Assembly (NCBI GenBank): GCA_947172415.1
Contig: OX359196.1
Location: 7,583,901-7,647,900 of the forward strand
DNA from: Chondrosia reniformis
Lineage: Eukaryota; Porifera; Demospongiae; Chondrillida; Chondrillidae
DNA: 64,000 nt
Reading direction: 5' to 3'
Positions 38,546 to 48,472 of the stretch are shown here, piece by piece; position 1 is the stretch's first letter; the number at the start of each line of letters is the position of its first letter. Below the pieces are notes generated by a model, which saw nothing but the letters and a program-made list of their open reading frames with translations, did not search any database and was not told the origin of the DNA. The position numbers and the translations under genes were made by a program.

Positions 38546-39244
38546 ATGGCCGCTTGGAGACAGTCTATTTCCAAAAACTTGCGTGAAATCCGTATTCATT
38601 TATGTCAAACATCTCCTAGTAGCCAAGGAGTAAGGTAATACTGAATGCATGCTAATTCTCCCTACCTGTGATCTTCTTTCTACATACACCCGCATGTTTA
38701 TTAGAAACTTTATAGAAAAGCATTATGTTGACCTGAAGAAAGAGAACCCCGAATTTCCTTTCCTTATAAGGGAGTGCAGTGGTATTACTCCAAAGATGTA
38801 CGCCAGATATGGTACGTTTCATGTTGTCTTCACTACAGTATGACATACACAGACACTATGTGGTGTAGTTAATATATAGTAAAAAGCACAGTCTTGTTGG
38901 CAATTTGTTCGAATATATGTTTATTGTCTTTCTGTTTTAGAATATTTGTACAATTTGTTCGAATATATGTTTATTATCTTTCTGTTTTAGAATATTTGTA
39001 CAATTTGTTCGAATATATGTTTATTATATTTCTGTTTTAGAATATTTGTACAATTTGTTTGAATATATGTTTATTATCTTTCTGTTTTAGAATATTTGTG
39101 CAATTTGTCTCATTTTTATAACAGCTAACATATGTGTGTGTAGATAGAGGTATTGAGAAGAGTGTTGAACTCAAGTCTTTCTCAAGCGAGCAAGTTATGA
39201 GTGCTTTAGAAGCGTTGGTAAGAGAAGAGGAAAGTACGAGTTGA
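38546..39244 (+). CDS. NDUFA2: NADH dehydrogenase (ubiquinone) complex I subunit NDUFA2
   Basis: Three exons: 38546-38634, 38705-38811, 39150-39244; 96 residues (human ~99). [11 protein letters not shown] is followed by [19 protein letters not shown], then [20 protein letters not shown] and [15 protein letters not shown], which match the conserved thioredoxin-like core of NDUFA2. A short C-terminal helix ends in the stop. It is an accessory subunit of the matrix arm of mitochondrial complex I. The intron-2 acceptor is atagag at 39149, 50 bp downstream of a 50-bp tandem repeat. Shares a promoter with the palmitoyltransferase gene. Confidence 0.95.
38901..39110. repeat. Minisatellite, 50-bp unit x ~4.2
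   Basis: Unit begins caatttgttcgaatatatg and contains tctttctgttttag|aatatttg, an excellent 3' splice-site look-alike in every copy. It lies in intron 2 of NDUFA2. The acceptor I assign is 40 bp beyond the array. Confidence 0.95.
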
Positions 39245-39484
39245 ACAGAACAAATGTAACTAACATGTATGTGTATGTGTTGCCTAATCTTCTGACAGTG
39301 ACCAAAATTACTTGTACTGCACCTAATGAATTTTACATACTTTGGTTAACATTGTGAAGTGCCTATAAACATACTATGTTTTCATTGTAATTGTTATAGC
39401 TATAATTATAGTTCTGTGCATTAATATATAGGTTGATAATATAATTGAGTTTTAATGACTTGCAATTGGCAGGTTGTAAACTTT

Positions 39485-40375
39485 TCATAATTCTTGGTAC
39501 TTTCTGAGGCTAAACTCAAAATCCTTTTCTAAAACAGCATTGCTTTGCTTTGCTTCAGTGGCTAGAGTCGGTTTCATGAATCTATGTTTGTATTTCTTTG
39601 GTTTGTGAATGGTGAGCCCACCAAGTTCCTCAGTGTTTGAGCTCTCCAAGGTGATCAATCCCTTCTCTATTGCCTTTGCTATAACAGAATTGGCTGCTTG
39701 CTTGGAAGGACTCTGATATGAAACACAGCAAAGATATATGTAAATATCACAAAAATGTCACCAATTATCCAGCTGATTAACTAAATTTGTATATGTGTAC
39801 CTATACTCACCTTCAGCCCTAGATAACCCATGAAGTAGCCGTAATCTATTGATAAAGCTACAGAAGAAGTACAATTATTATAATGAATTGACCAGCAGTC
39901 AGATGTTGTAGAAATGTGACTCATTTCACTTACACTTTCCTTCTTCAGTCCCCAAAAAGGATAAAAAGTTTGAATACTTGACCTCATATGAGTCTTTCAC
40001 TTTCCTTTTAATTGTCTTTTTAGTTTTCTTAGAATTAGTTAAAGACTTTCCTGCTGTTTCCCTCTCTTCCTCCAATTTATTTGACTCCTTATTGGCTTCT
40101 AAGATTGCTGTTTTCAGGACATCCTCCGTTTCCAACATCAGTTGAGTTCTAACAAAGTATGCTATCTTTTCACATCGCCGAACTGAATAATAAACAAGAT
40201 AGCTACAACTACTACAAGATACAGTTTTATACTTTCAACCTGACTGTGCGTCATACTCACATTTGAGTGCATGTTTCACTGTGGCCACCTGTTCTACAGT
40301 GTACTTTCTCGCTTCTACAGCTGATCCTCTGTCAAGTTTTAACAATGAGATTGTTACTTTATCTACATGTGAATG
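39485..40375 (-). CDS. Uncharacterised Lys/Glu-rich protein (5' end not resolved)
   Basis: Exons ~40375-40261, 40182-39934, 39857-39811, 39712-39485 join in phase (1, 1, 0). About 240 residues are visible: DKVTISLLKLDRGSAVEARK, then KYTVEQVATVKHALK, a charged helical region (LEANKESNKLEEERETAGK, KKTKKTIKRKVKDSYE), LSIDYGYFMGYLGLK, and a C-terminus containing IHKPKKYKHRFMKP and FEFSLRKYQEL. The basic segment could be a nuclear/nucleolar signal. No known family recognised; no start codon found in the first exon, so an upstream exon is missing from this model. Convergent with NDUFA2. Confidence 0.65.
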
Positions 40376-40874
40376 TTCAAAACAATGTCATGTACATCAC
40401 ATAACTTCACACTACACATCCTGCATATGTAAATGTACATCATAGTCTGAGATATATCCATATCATAGCACAGAAAACGTTGTAATGTTGCATATGTAAA
40501 TGTAAATGTACGTAGGTGTGAGCTAAAAGTATTACATATACTGTATACAGTACATGCAAGATATCGTAACATGTGCTGTATATGGAAAGGTAACATCATG
40601 TCATTGACCGTCACGCTTCTGCACATGCCAAACTGCACATGCTCCTATTGATGTATATCCTAATGATTTCTCTTTCACATTTTATTGTTTCCTTTTATGC
40701 TTTCGTGCACCAAAACCATATAAATTTTATTACCAAATTAAGCAGACCTTTTAGGTATATATAAATGAATAGAGCAGTATACTTTAAAGAGAAACCAGTT
40801 GTGTATAGTAGATCAGAGTGATTTCAGGAATTCTGACAGCGTCATCATAAGAGCTGTGGCTGGCAATAAAAATA

Positions 40875-42818
40875 ATGTTTCTAAATGGATCAGTGATTAT
40901 TCTTGGAATTGTTTTATCTTCATATTTAGTTAATGCAGAGTTTGAGGAGGCACAATGCATTGCTAATCTCACTGACTTAAAGAACACCTTCCTAAAGGAT
41001 GTCAAGTTGGGCAATATCATTGATCTAGATGGACATTCAGTTGGTGAAGTAGTGGAAAACACAAAATATAGCCTGCTCATAATTCATTACAAGTTGCCAT
41101 CTGATAACAGGCAGTTGGGTGCTAGGAATACAGGGAGTCGTAACAACACTTGCTGCTACTATGGAGATGAAAACTGCACCCTGTATGCATGGGCGGATGA
41201 GTATGGATTAGGTCTGGTTGCACCGTATCTTCTCAGGAAGCTCTCTGTATCCTTTCTCATACAGGACTACTTCAAAGATCTGCATGGTTCATCTCACACG
41301 TTTGCCAATGCACTACATATTTGCTGGAGCTTACCAAGAATTTGCAATAAAGGGATGTTAGGATATGGGAAGCATGACAAGAGTTTAAACATTTTCACTG
41401 AAAAGGTACATACCACATGATGGAAAGTATTAGACACGCATGTTAAAATCCAGAATTTACTATCCACTGGAATGTTTGTACATACGTACAGTACATTTAA
41501 ATGCGTTCATTATGATAGATAAGTTTATTGGAGCTATCTGCAATGAAAATCGAGCTAGATTGAACATTTCGACCCATAGGTCTTCATTATTGATGATGAT
41601 GTATGAATGCATGATAGGTAATAAACTTACCTATCATACATTTAGACATATGTATAGGACATCTACAGTACTGTAAATTTATATTTTAGTTGTGCTTATG
41701 TATATGTATGTATGTATGTGTGTATGTGTGTGCTATGTGTGTATATGTGCTATGTGTGTATATGTGCTATGTGTGTATGTTTGTATGTGTATATACAGGT
41801 GGTGAATCTGTTGTTGCACAGCTATCCTGCAAGGGCCAAGTTCTATGATATACCATCTTCTGGTGCTTATAGGCTTTACCAACCCGTCATACTAGCAGAT
41901 GGATCCATACATTATGGTAGCCCGAAAATGTCAGCTGCCATTTGTTTTTTTGGTATCTCCCTAGCTCTTTTGCTCATGGCCACAAGCGCTATGATGAACT
42001 TTTTCAACAAATACACAAACGAGATAAAAGTAATAGTGGGCACAGAAAGCCAATTCTATGACAGGATGACACTCTTTAGTTGGCTTTACTTTATCTTAAT
42101 GGGAATCAACTACACAGCTCACCACATACGCTTCCTAAAGTATTGCTTGGACAGTAGACACCTCAGGAGCAGTATAGCATACGGGTATTACACACTAGAT
42201 GCTATATTTGGTCTGATTTTGTTGGTATTACTGGTGATAATTAATATAGTGGAATATCATATTACCTATCACAAGATTTTCAACAAACACACATGGAGAA
42301 CACAAAACAGCATGAAACACATGAAGAAATTGATAGGAAGGCATGCTCACTGCCTAAGATGGTGTGGATTGTTATATTCAATTCAATTGATGGTCATCTA
42401 TTTGCCTTATCTCATTTGGGCTTTTATCCGAAATAGTCTAGAAGTTTCCTTGAAGCATATTTATATTATGACTTATATTCTGGTGTGTGTTATATTACTA
42501 CAAAAAGTATTTAAGCTGCTAAGGCATCCTTTAAGGAATATTAGCACTCTATGGGACATATTGCTGCTTCTGATAATAATTGTTGCTTTTAGCTATTTAA
42601 ATGTTGTGCTATACGGGATGGTCAATAACATTAGTGATCTTCCTCCAATGTTACAGCCTTCAAAGGCCGTAGAATACCTCTTCTATACAGGATGTGCTGC
42701 GTTGTTTGCATACTTTGTGAAACGAAAGGTGAAGGCCAGTGGTTCAAGTTCATTGAAGGAGGAATTCGAACAAAGGAATCTTCAACCATTTCAAGGTTAT
42801 GATTATGAACCAATATAA
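40875..42818 (+). CDS. Seven-transmembrane protein with Cys-containing ectodomain (paralogue 1)
   Basis: Two exons, 40875-41405 and 41799-42818, phase 0; 516 residues. The start MFLNGSVIILGIVLSSYLV is a signal peptide. The ectodomain (~20-225) has several NxT/S sites and a distinctive CCYYGDENC motif. Seven hydrophobic segments follow, including AAICFFGISLALLLMATSAM, FSWLYFILMGI, AIFGLILLVLLVIINIVEY, LYSIQLMVIYLPYLIWAFI, IYIMTYILVCVILL, ILLLLIIIVAFSYLNVVLYG and YLFYTGCAALFAYFVKRK, then a short tail. This is the layout of a receptor-like 7TM protein, but I see no class-defining GPCR motif and cannot place the family; GOLD-domain 7TM proteins (GPR180/TMEM145-like) are one possibility. Paired with a paralogue 400 bp downstream. 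Confidence 0.8.
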
Positions 42819-43231
42819 GGATGAAGTATTTCACATCCTTTTAGATGAATGTAAATGATGAATTCTTTAGATTTCACTTTTGTTGACTAATAAAATTAAT
42901 AGTAAAATATATAGTTATGCTTCCTGTTTATATTAAGTGTACAAATATTATATGAATTATAGGGGATGTATATCTTTAAAATGATTATTAAAAAAACTAA
43001 TATTTGAAACATAATAGCATTCCAAATTGACCTGAATGAAAAGAAGGGCCTATATGGGACATTTCTTGTTTGTAACTTTTACTAATTGAGTTCCTTTTAT
43101 TATTGAAAGCATCTACATACGTTTCATCAAACACAACAATGAATCCAATTATAGGATTCCTAGTAAAGATATATAAGAACACACTCTATACAGTCCCCAG
43201 GCAGGAATAATATAGTAATAGGAAGATTGTT
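42819..43231. other. Intergenic between tandem 7TM genes
   Basis: AT-rich; no exon. Holds the 3' end of the first and promoter of the second gene. Confidence 0.5.
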
Positions 43232-44823
43232 ATGGCAGTTATTGTGACCTTCATCATGTTATCATCAATGCTTACAGCAGCTGAGAACCTAGTTACTAAG
43301 GAAACAAATCAAGCTTTCGGAGAAGATGCAGAGCCTTCAAATGTACATATAAAAGGAAAGTCAATATCCCAGGACAATCCATTCAGATTGCAGTCTGGAG
43401 TAATTTTAGTCCACCTTCAGCAACCATTGAATCTTAAAAACCTTTCTTTAAGCCTCCACAATGATTCAACTGAAATCAAGCAAAGCAATAAGATGTCCTG
43501 CTGTCAGTATGGTGATGAAGGATGTGACATGTACATATCAATGGATACAATCGAATATCTGATAATTTCTCCACTTTTAAAATATGCTATGTTCAGTTGG
43601 CAATCACTAGAGTCTTTGTATAAACGAAATGAACTTCATTTGTGCTGGAACACACCAGTAAGATTAGAACAAGTGACCATGGCAGATATATCAAGAAAGG
43701 TAAAAATGGATTCATAATTCATACCATGCAAAGGATAACAGCTGATTTGTATGCCTGCATGTGAACTTGTTGCTCCATATGTATGTAGGTCCTTCAGGTG
43801 ATGCAGGTCCAAGACACTGACTTACCACTTTTAAGTACACCATATACACCAATGTTATTTAAAAATGGAACTATGAACAGTTTGAATGCCAGATGGACTT
43901 ATAGTATTCAATTCCTTTTGATTTGCTTTTGCCTGCTAATGTCAAGCACACTAATGGCAATATCTGGATTTTTCAAATGGTACCAGCATTTAATGAAAGT
44001 TTCACACAATGGAATGGAATTTTATGGAAAGTTAAAACTGGCTTCATGGATGGGCTTGATTTATGTTGTAGTTTCATTTGTGCGTGCTCACGTGATACAT
44101 TTAAAATACTGCCTAGAGAGTAAGAACTCCAAAAGTAGCATTTCATACCAGTACTACTTATTTGACTCCATCTTTGGTCTAGCCTTGCTTGGGCTACTGG
44201 TTGCCATAGCCATAGTTGAGTATCCAATCATTTACATCAAGGTCTCTCGCCATGTGATAGTGGAACATGAAAAGGGCAGAGGAAAGCTACATCTTGAGAC
44301 TTTAGGTTGGTGTGGTGTCATATATTTCATGGAGGTAATTGTGCTTCTACTCCCCTACTTCCTGTGGTACTTCCTTGAAGACTGGGTTAGGGGCTCAGCA
44401 GTTGTTATTTTGGCCTTTACATTATTTTTGTTGTTGACATATCTATTGTATACTTTGATGAACGTGATGTGTAACCCTTACAGAGAATGTAAAATGGCAA
44501 ACGCTTCAGCTATATTCTTATACGTAACACTGGTACTAGTATTGTTATATATCCATAAACTTTATGGAGATAAATTTGAAAAGAAATATACTAATAGACT
44601 TCCACCATATTTAAAAGCCTCAACTGGATTGGGATATCTCCTCTACGCTGTGTGCGCTGCACTGTTTGGTTATTTTGTGAGAGACAGAATGAAGCAACGC
44701 TTGCTCACCAAAGGGGAAGAAGAAAAGGATGCCAAGGAGGAGAGGGAGAAGCCACATACACATAGCTCAATGTGCCTGAAAACTGCAAAGACCCAAAGTT
44801 GTTATGGTACATTTCAAGACTAG
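43232..44823 (+). CDS. Seven-transmembrane protein with Cys-containing ectodomain (paralogue 2)
   Basis: Two exons, 43232-43699 and 43789-44823, phase 0, intron at the same place as the paralogue; 500 residues. Signal peptide VTFIMLSSMLTAAE; ectodomain with CCQYGDEGC, matching CCYYGDENC of the upstream gene. Seven hydrophobic segments follow (FLLICFCLLMSSTLMAI, GLIYVVVSFVRAH, SIFGLALLGLLVAIAIVEY, GVIYFMEVIVLLLPYFLWYF, VVILAFTLFLLLTYLLYT, SAIFLYVTLVLVLLYIHKLY, GYLLYAVCAALFGYFVRDR). Shared landmarks such as HxxxLKYCL(D/E)S, the SSIxYxYY(x)xD segment and YxxCAALFxYFV support a duplication. The cytoplasmic tail is longer and charged. Function unknown. Confidence 0.8.
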
Positions 44824-45183
44824 TATTCTACAGAAACTTATTTACATATATATATACATATACACCTACGTATACATGCATATATGTATATATACTTTAA
44901 TTTCCTTCTATGTTCATACATAAATACATTACATATTCAAAATGTACTCTTGTTGAAAAATGAATAATCATGTGGAGTGGAGAGTTCCTCCCACAAAAAC
45001 ATACATGTTCATAGCTATGCATGTGATAAGAGGTAATATGTACGTACTATATATAGTCTATGCATTAATAAAATGCATGAAAGTAATATGAATACTCTGT
45101 ATATGTGAATATGTACATGTGAGAACATCTATATTTATGTAGTATATGGCAAACACTGTATATGTATGTATGTAAGTAACCCA
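44824..45183. other. Intergenic, no coding sequence found
   Basis: Very AT-rich with TA and TATG runs. I searched the minus strand for the missing C-terminal part of the NSUN7-like gene and found none. Confidence 0.6.
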
Positions 45184-47351
45184 TTACATATTAGCTACAA
45201 TTTTATGTGTAAAGAGAACCAATGACTCACCTTCTTCCTGCATGATAAAGTTTACAGGAGAAGCAACGGCTGAGAGTGAGTTGGGCGGACAGCAGAATAT
45301 TGCCTTAACATTATCATACACTTCATCTGTTGGATCACATTCACAAAAGGGGGCCTTTGAAATTGAAACATCTAAAATGTCTGTCAGGGAGGCTAACAAC
45401 TGATCTAATCTTTATAGCACACACTTCACATATAAGAACTCATTATATAGTGTACATGTGTACAGAGTGTTAGGATACTCTTCAAGTCTAAACTGGCAGC
45501 TTTTGCCAATATCAAACGTTCTATTTCAGTATTGCAACCAAATATGGTCACTGTTACATTCCTTGCTGCAAAGCTGGAGGCAATGTGCAAAGCCTGTTCA
45601 CCTAAATAATACATGTATATCAGTGTACGTATACATGTATATAAAATAAATGTAGCAGTGGTTATATATGAAATGTATGTGTACTGGAAATCTCAGCTTC
45701 TCATTGACACAATAATGCATATGAACTTACCCCTTCCAGCATGTGTAACTAAGAGGTCACAATCAGTGAGATCCTTCAATTCATGCTTAAATCTTTCTAC
45801 TGCATTCCAACTTGGCAGGTCCTGAAAAAATAAAAACAGCTTTTAATTACATATGTACTTATGTACATTGCAAGGTAACTGTATCATAGCTATGCTACTT
45901 GCTTGTATAATCAGCTGGTCTTCCTTTATTAAAGGAACCTCTTCTAAGGGAGTACTTGGACCAAAGGCAATAACTGTGTCTTCATTGTGATGGCATGCTG
46001 AAAAGCTCTTGGAATGTCTGGAGTCCAAACGAGGAATCACCCTCAAGTGCTCCTCTGTGCTAGCTCTATAGTAACCGGACTTTTCCAAAGATTTGAAACA
46101 TGGAGACTATAAAACACATAGAAAATAATTATATACAGATATATACACATACATCCATTTTATTAAACTGACTAAATCATAGCCTGGCTTGGCCACTCTA
46201 GCATGTTGAGGTAAGGAGTTCATGAGGTGTAGATACTCCCTTTTGCTGCCTGTAAGAAAGTCAACCATTTCAGATGTACCCTTTTCCACACGTTTCTTGG
46301 CAAAAGTACTACTCAGTTTAATTTGGTGCTTCCAGAGGGCCTACATTTGAACAAGAACAGTGTACCATGGATGTATAGGTTAGTGGCATGAGTCTCAAAG
46401 GAAATTTGATGATTGGCAAGTGATAAATCTTTTAATACCACTTGTGAAATGAAGAAGTGGTTATATATTTTCACTTAAATGTGCTAACTAACAAGTGTCA
46501 CCTTAGCCACTTTCATCATTGCTTCACTGATGCCAAAATCTTTCACTGCCACCTCAACACATATTGGTGGAGGCTTAACTGTGAACTTGTTTTGGATGAA
46601 GTTGAATGTCATGAGGACCACAAGGCTCTCATAACCATACATCTATATAAAGTAGAATATACATGATAGTAGAATAAGGAAAATTTAATGACTCTGCAAT
46701 TGTTTATTCTTACTTCAGAATTATTCCAAAAGAATTTGCTCTCTTCAAGCAAACTCTGTAATTCTTCAAACACTAAGTTTATAGAAAAAATCACATGCCC
46801 TTGAATTATAGATGTCGACAGCTCTCAAATTTTTACTTATAGGCTATATATATATATATACGAATGCCTATGTATATCACCGCGTGATATAACTTACACA
46901 TTTGAACTAGAATGACCATTTCATATACTTTTCTTTTGGTATCTTTTGATAAATCTTCAGGAATCACATCGCTTATAATCTCACTGTCATTCAAACATTC
47001 TCCATTGCTTGTAAAATCCATTTTTACTTTATCTGGTTCCTCATGATTTCCGTTTGAGAGTACTTTTTGTAAGATTTGGTAAGCCCAGGGAATTACGTGG
47101 TACGACTTATGTATTGAAGTTATTCTCTTTGGAACATCCTTTAAAAGTTTCATAATTTCCTGTTTCTCGTAGTCTTCTATGCCAAGTTTCAGCGGTGCTG
47201 TACGACTGAACTCCGTGCTTGCATAATTTTTATCAGTGCTAGCCTTGAAAGATATGCTCCCTTTTCTTGGCGAGTTTGAAGGACTGTCAATCTTGATACT
47301 TGACACGCGTTCGGATTGCTTGGTCGGGGAAGAGCACAATATACTTGCCAT
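45184..47351 (-). CDS. NSUN7: NSUN7-like RNA methyltransferase-family protein, C-terminal domain not found
   Basis: Exons 47351-46898, 46772-46714, 46642-46502, 46340-46149, 46106-45867, 45821-45731, 45601-45479, ~45392-45184; 502 residues if translation runs to the stop at 45184. The order of conserved blocks parallels human NSUN7: SLVVLMTFNFIQNKF, HQIKLSSTFAKKR, CFKSLEKSGYYRASTEEH then IPRLDSRHSKSFSACHH, IIQASSIAMIQL, GEQALHIASSF, and KAIFCCPPNSLSAVASPVNF-IMQEE (NSUN7 has NPVEFILNE). In NOP2/Sun proteins the following region carries the TC and PC catalytic Cys motifs; none is visible here. The last exon may instead splice at GAAG|GTGAG (~45230) to an exon I cannot find. The last intron boundaries are approximate; the start is the second ATG (MASILCSS), the first being at 47378. 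Confidence 0.75.
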
Positions 47352-48472
47352 GATTAAATTTAAAAACGAACGACTCAACGTCAGAGATTAATGATTAATT
47401 CAAACTGATGCGTCGCAGATTATTAATTACATCGACACGAATGTACACATTAAGTCTTCGATTTTCATTACCTAGGTAACGTATATAAATAGCAAATGAA
47501 AAAGGGAGTTAATTGCAATGAGCCGTGCAAAGGCTAGGATGATAAGTAAAAATATTCACTAATATTCCCCCAGCCAAGATTAGACTTCGGTCACTTGGCT
47601 GGTTTGGCGTAATATTTTTCCAGTGAATATTTTACTTATCATAAATAGCAAATGGACGGATATATAGCAATGCTCCCTCCCTATAGCTCCCTTTTTCATT
47701 TTCTATTTATGGTCTTGTACAGTGCAATACGGGGCAAGTTGCCCTATAGTGTACACAATGTACTTAAAAGTTTAATAATAATAATATAGCTACGTATGAA
47801 TAATCCGTCTACTTGAGAGTAAAAGGTGCCTAAACGTAGTGAGCTTTGATAAGGATACAAGAGGTTTCTCCTTTTAATTTTCTTTTTCTCCACTGGGCCA
47901 GACAGCTGTTCCTTTATGTATGACAGTATGTTTAAAATTGTTAAACAAAAATTATTGTACAATCCCAATCGGTGATAATGTGGAATTTATATATCTCTTA
48001 TCGCTGTTACAAAGACTAGGGGTGGAGCAGCAGGAAGACATTTAGAAGATAGCATCCATATTGCAAGTGGCAGTGAAAAGAAAGAGTAGCAATAGTGATA
48101 AAGATGTGGATCAAGAGGTTCCAGTGTCAGACATAGCTGTTGTACTTCTCAATGACTTTTAACATTTTTACTTTTCTTTAACATTTTACTTTCCTGTATA
48201 GTGCTGCATGGGGCATACTCTCGCCCTAGTGTGCAATGCACATGGTGCACTTAAAATTTAATAATGATAATTATATATATGAATATAAGATCATTTTCAT
48301 AATTTTAACCAAAGAAGCCCTATCAACTCATTATAGGCTGGTCTAAAGTCTTAAGACTACAGCATTTTGATAAGCGCTTTCACTATAATAGCTAGGAAGG
48401 AATTTTCGGATATTACGCAATGAGAAAATGGCTGTTTAAGACCGGCTCAGTCTACCGCTGAGTAATTTTTCG
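47352..48472. other. Divergent intergenic region with MITE and a diverged repeat pair
   Basis: Separates the minus-strand NSUN7-like gene from the plus-strand six-SH3 gene. Besides the element at 47485-47710, a ~75-bp sequence at about 47712-47790 (gtgcaatacggggcaagttg, ending in aataata) recurs diverged at about 48190-48275 (gtgctgcatggggcatactc), probably old copies of one repeat. No exon seen. Confidence 0.6.
47485..47710. mobile_element. ~226-bp MITE-like element with nested inverted repeats
   Basis: The left end ataaatagcaaatgaaaaag plus ggag recurs inverted at the right end (ctccctttttcattttctat plus ttat) with one mismatch over 24 bp. Internally a second inverted pair, gataagtaaaaatattcact (~47551) and its mirror (~47620-47643), flanks cagccaag/cttggctg. 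No coding capacity. Confidence 0.75.

Noticed and set aside
34781-39110. Direct repeats of 37-50 bp resembling CRISPR arrays
   Set aside because: Units are contiguous with no unique spacers, lie in introns of animal genes, and there are no cas genes.
40363-40638. 91-codon minus-strand frame upstream of the Lys-rich gene
   Set aside because: Does not join in phase to the next exon, no recognisable content.
41712-41798. Upstream extension of the second 7TM exon (VCMCVLCVYMCY-like)
   Set aside because: Translation of a TATGTGTG microsatellite before the acceptor at 41798.
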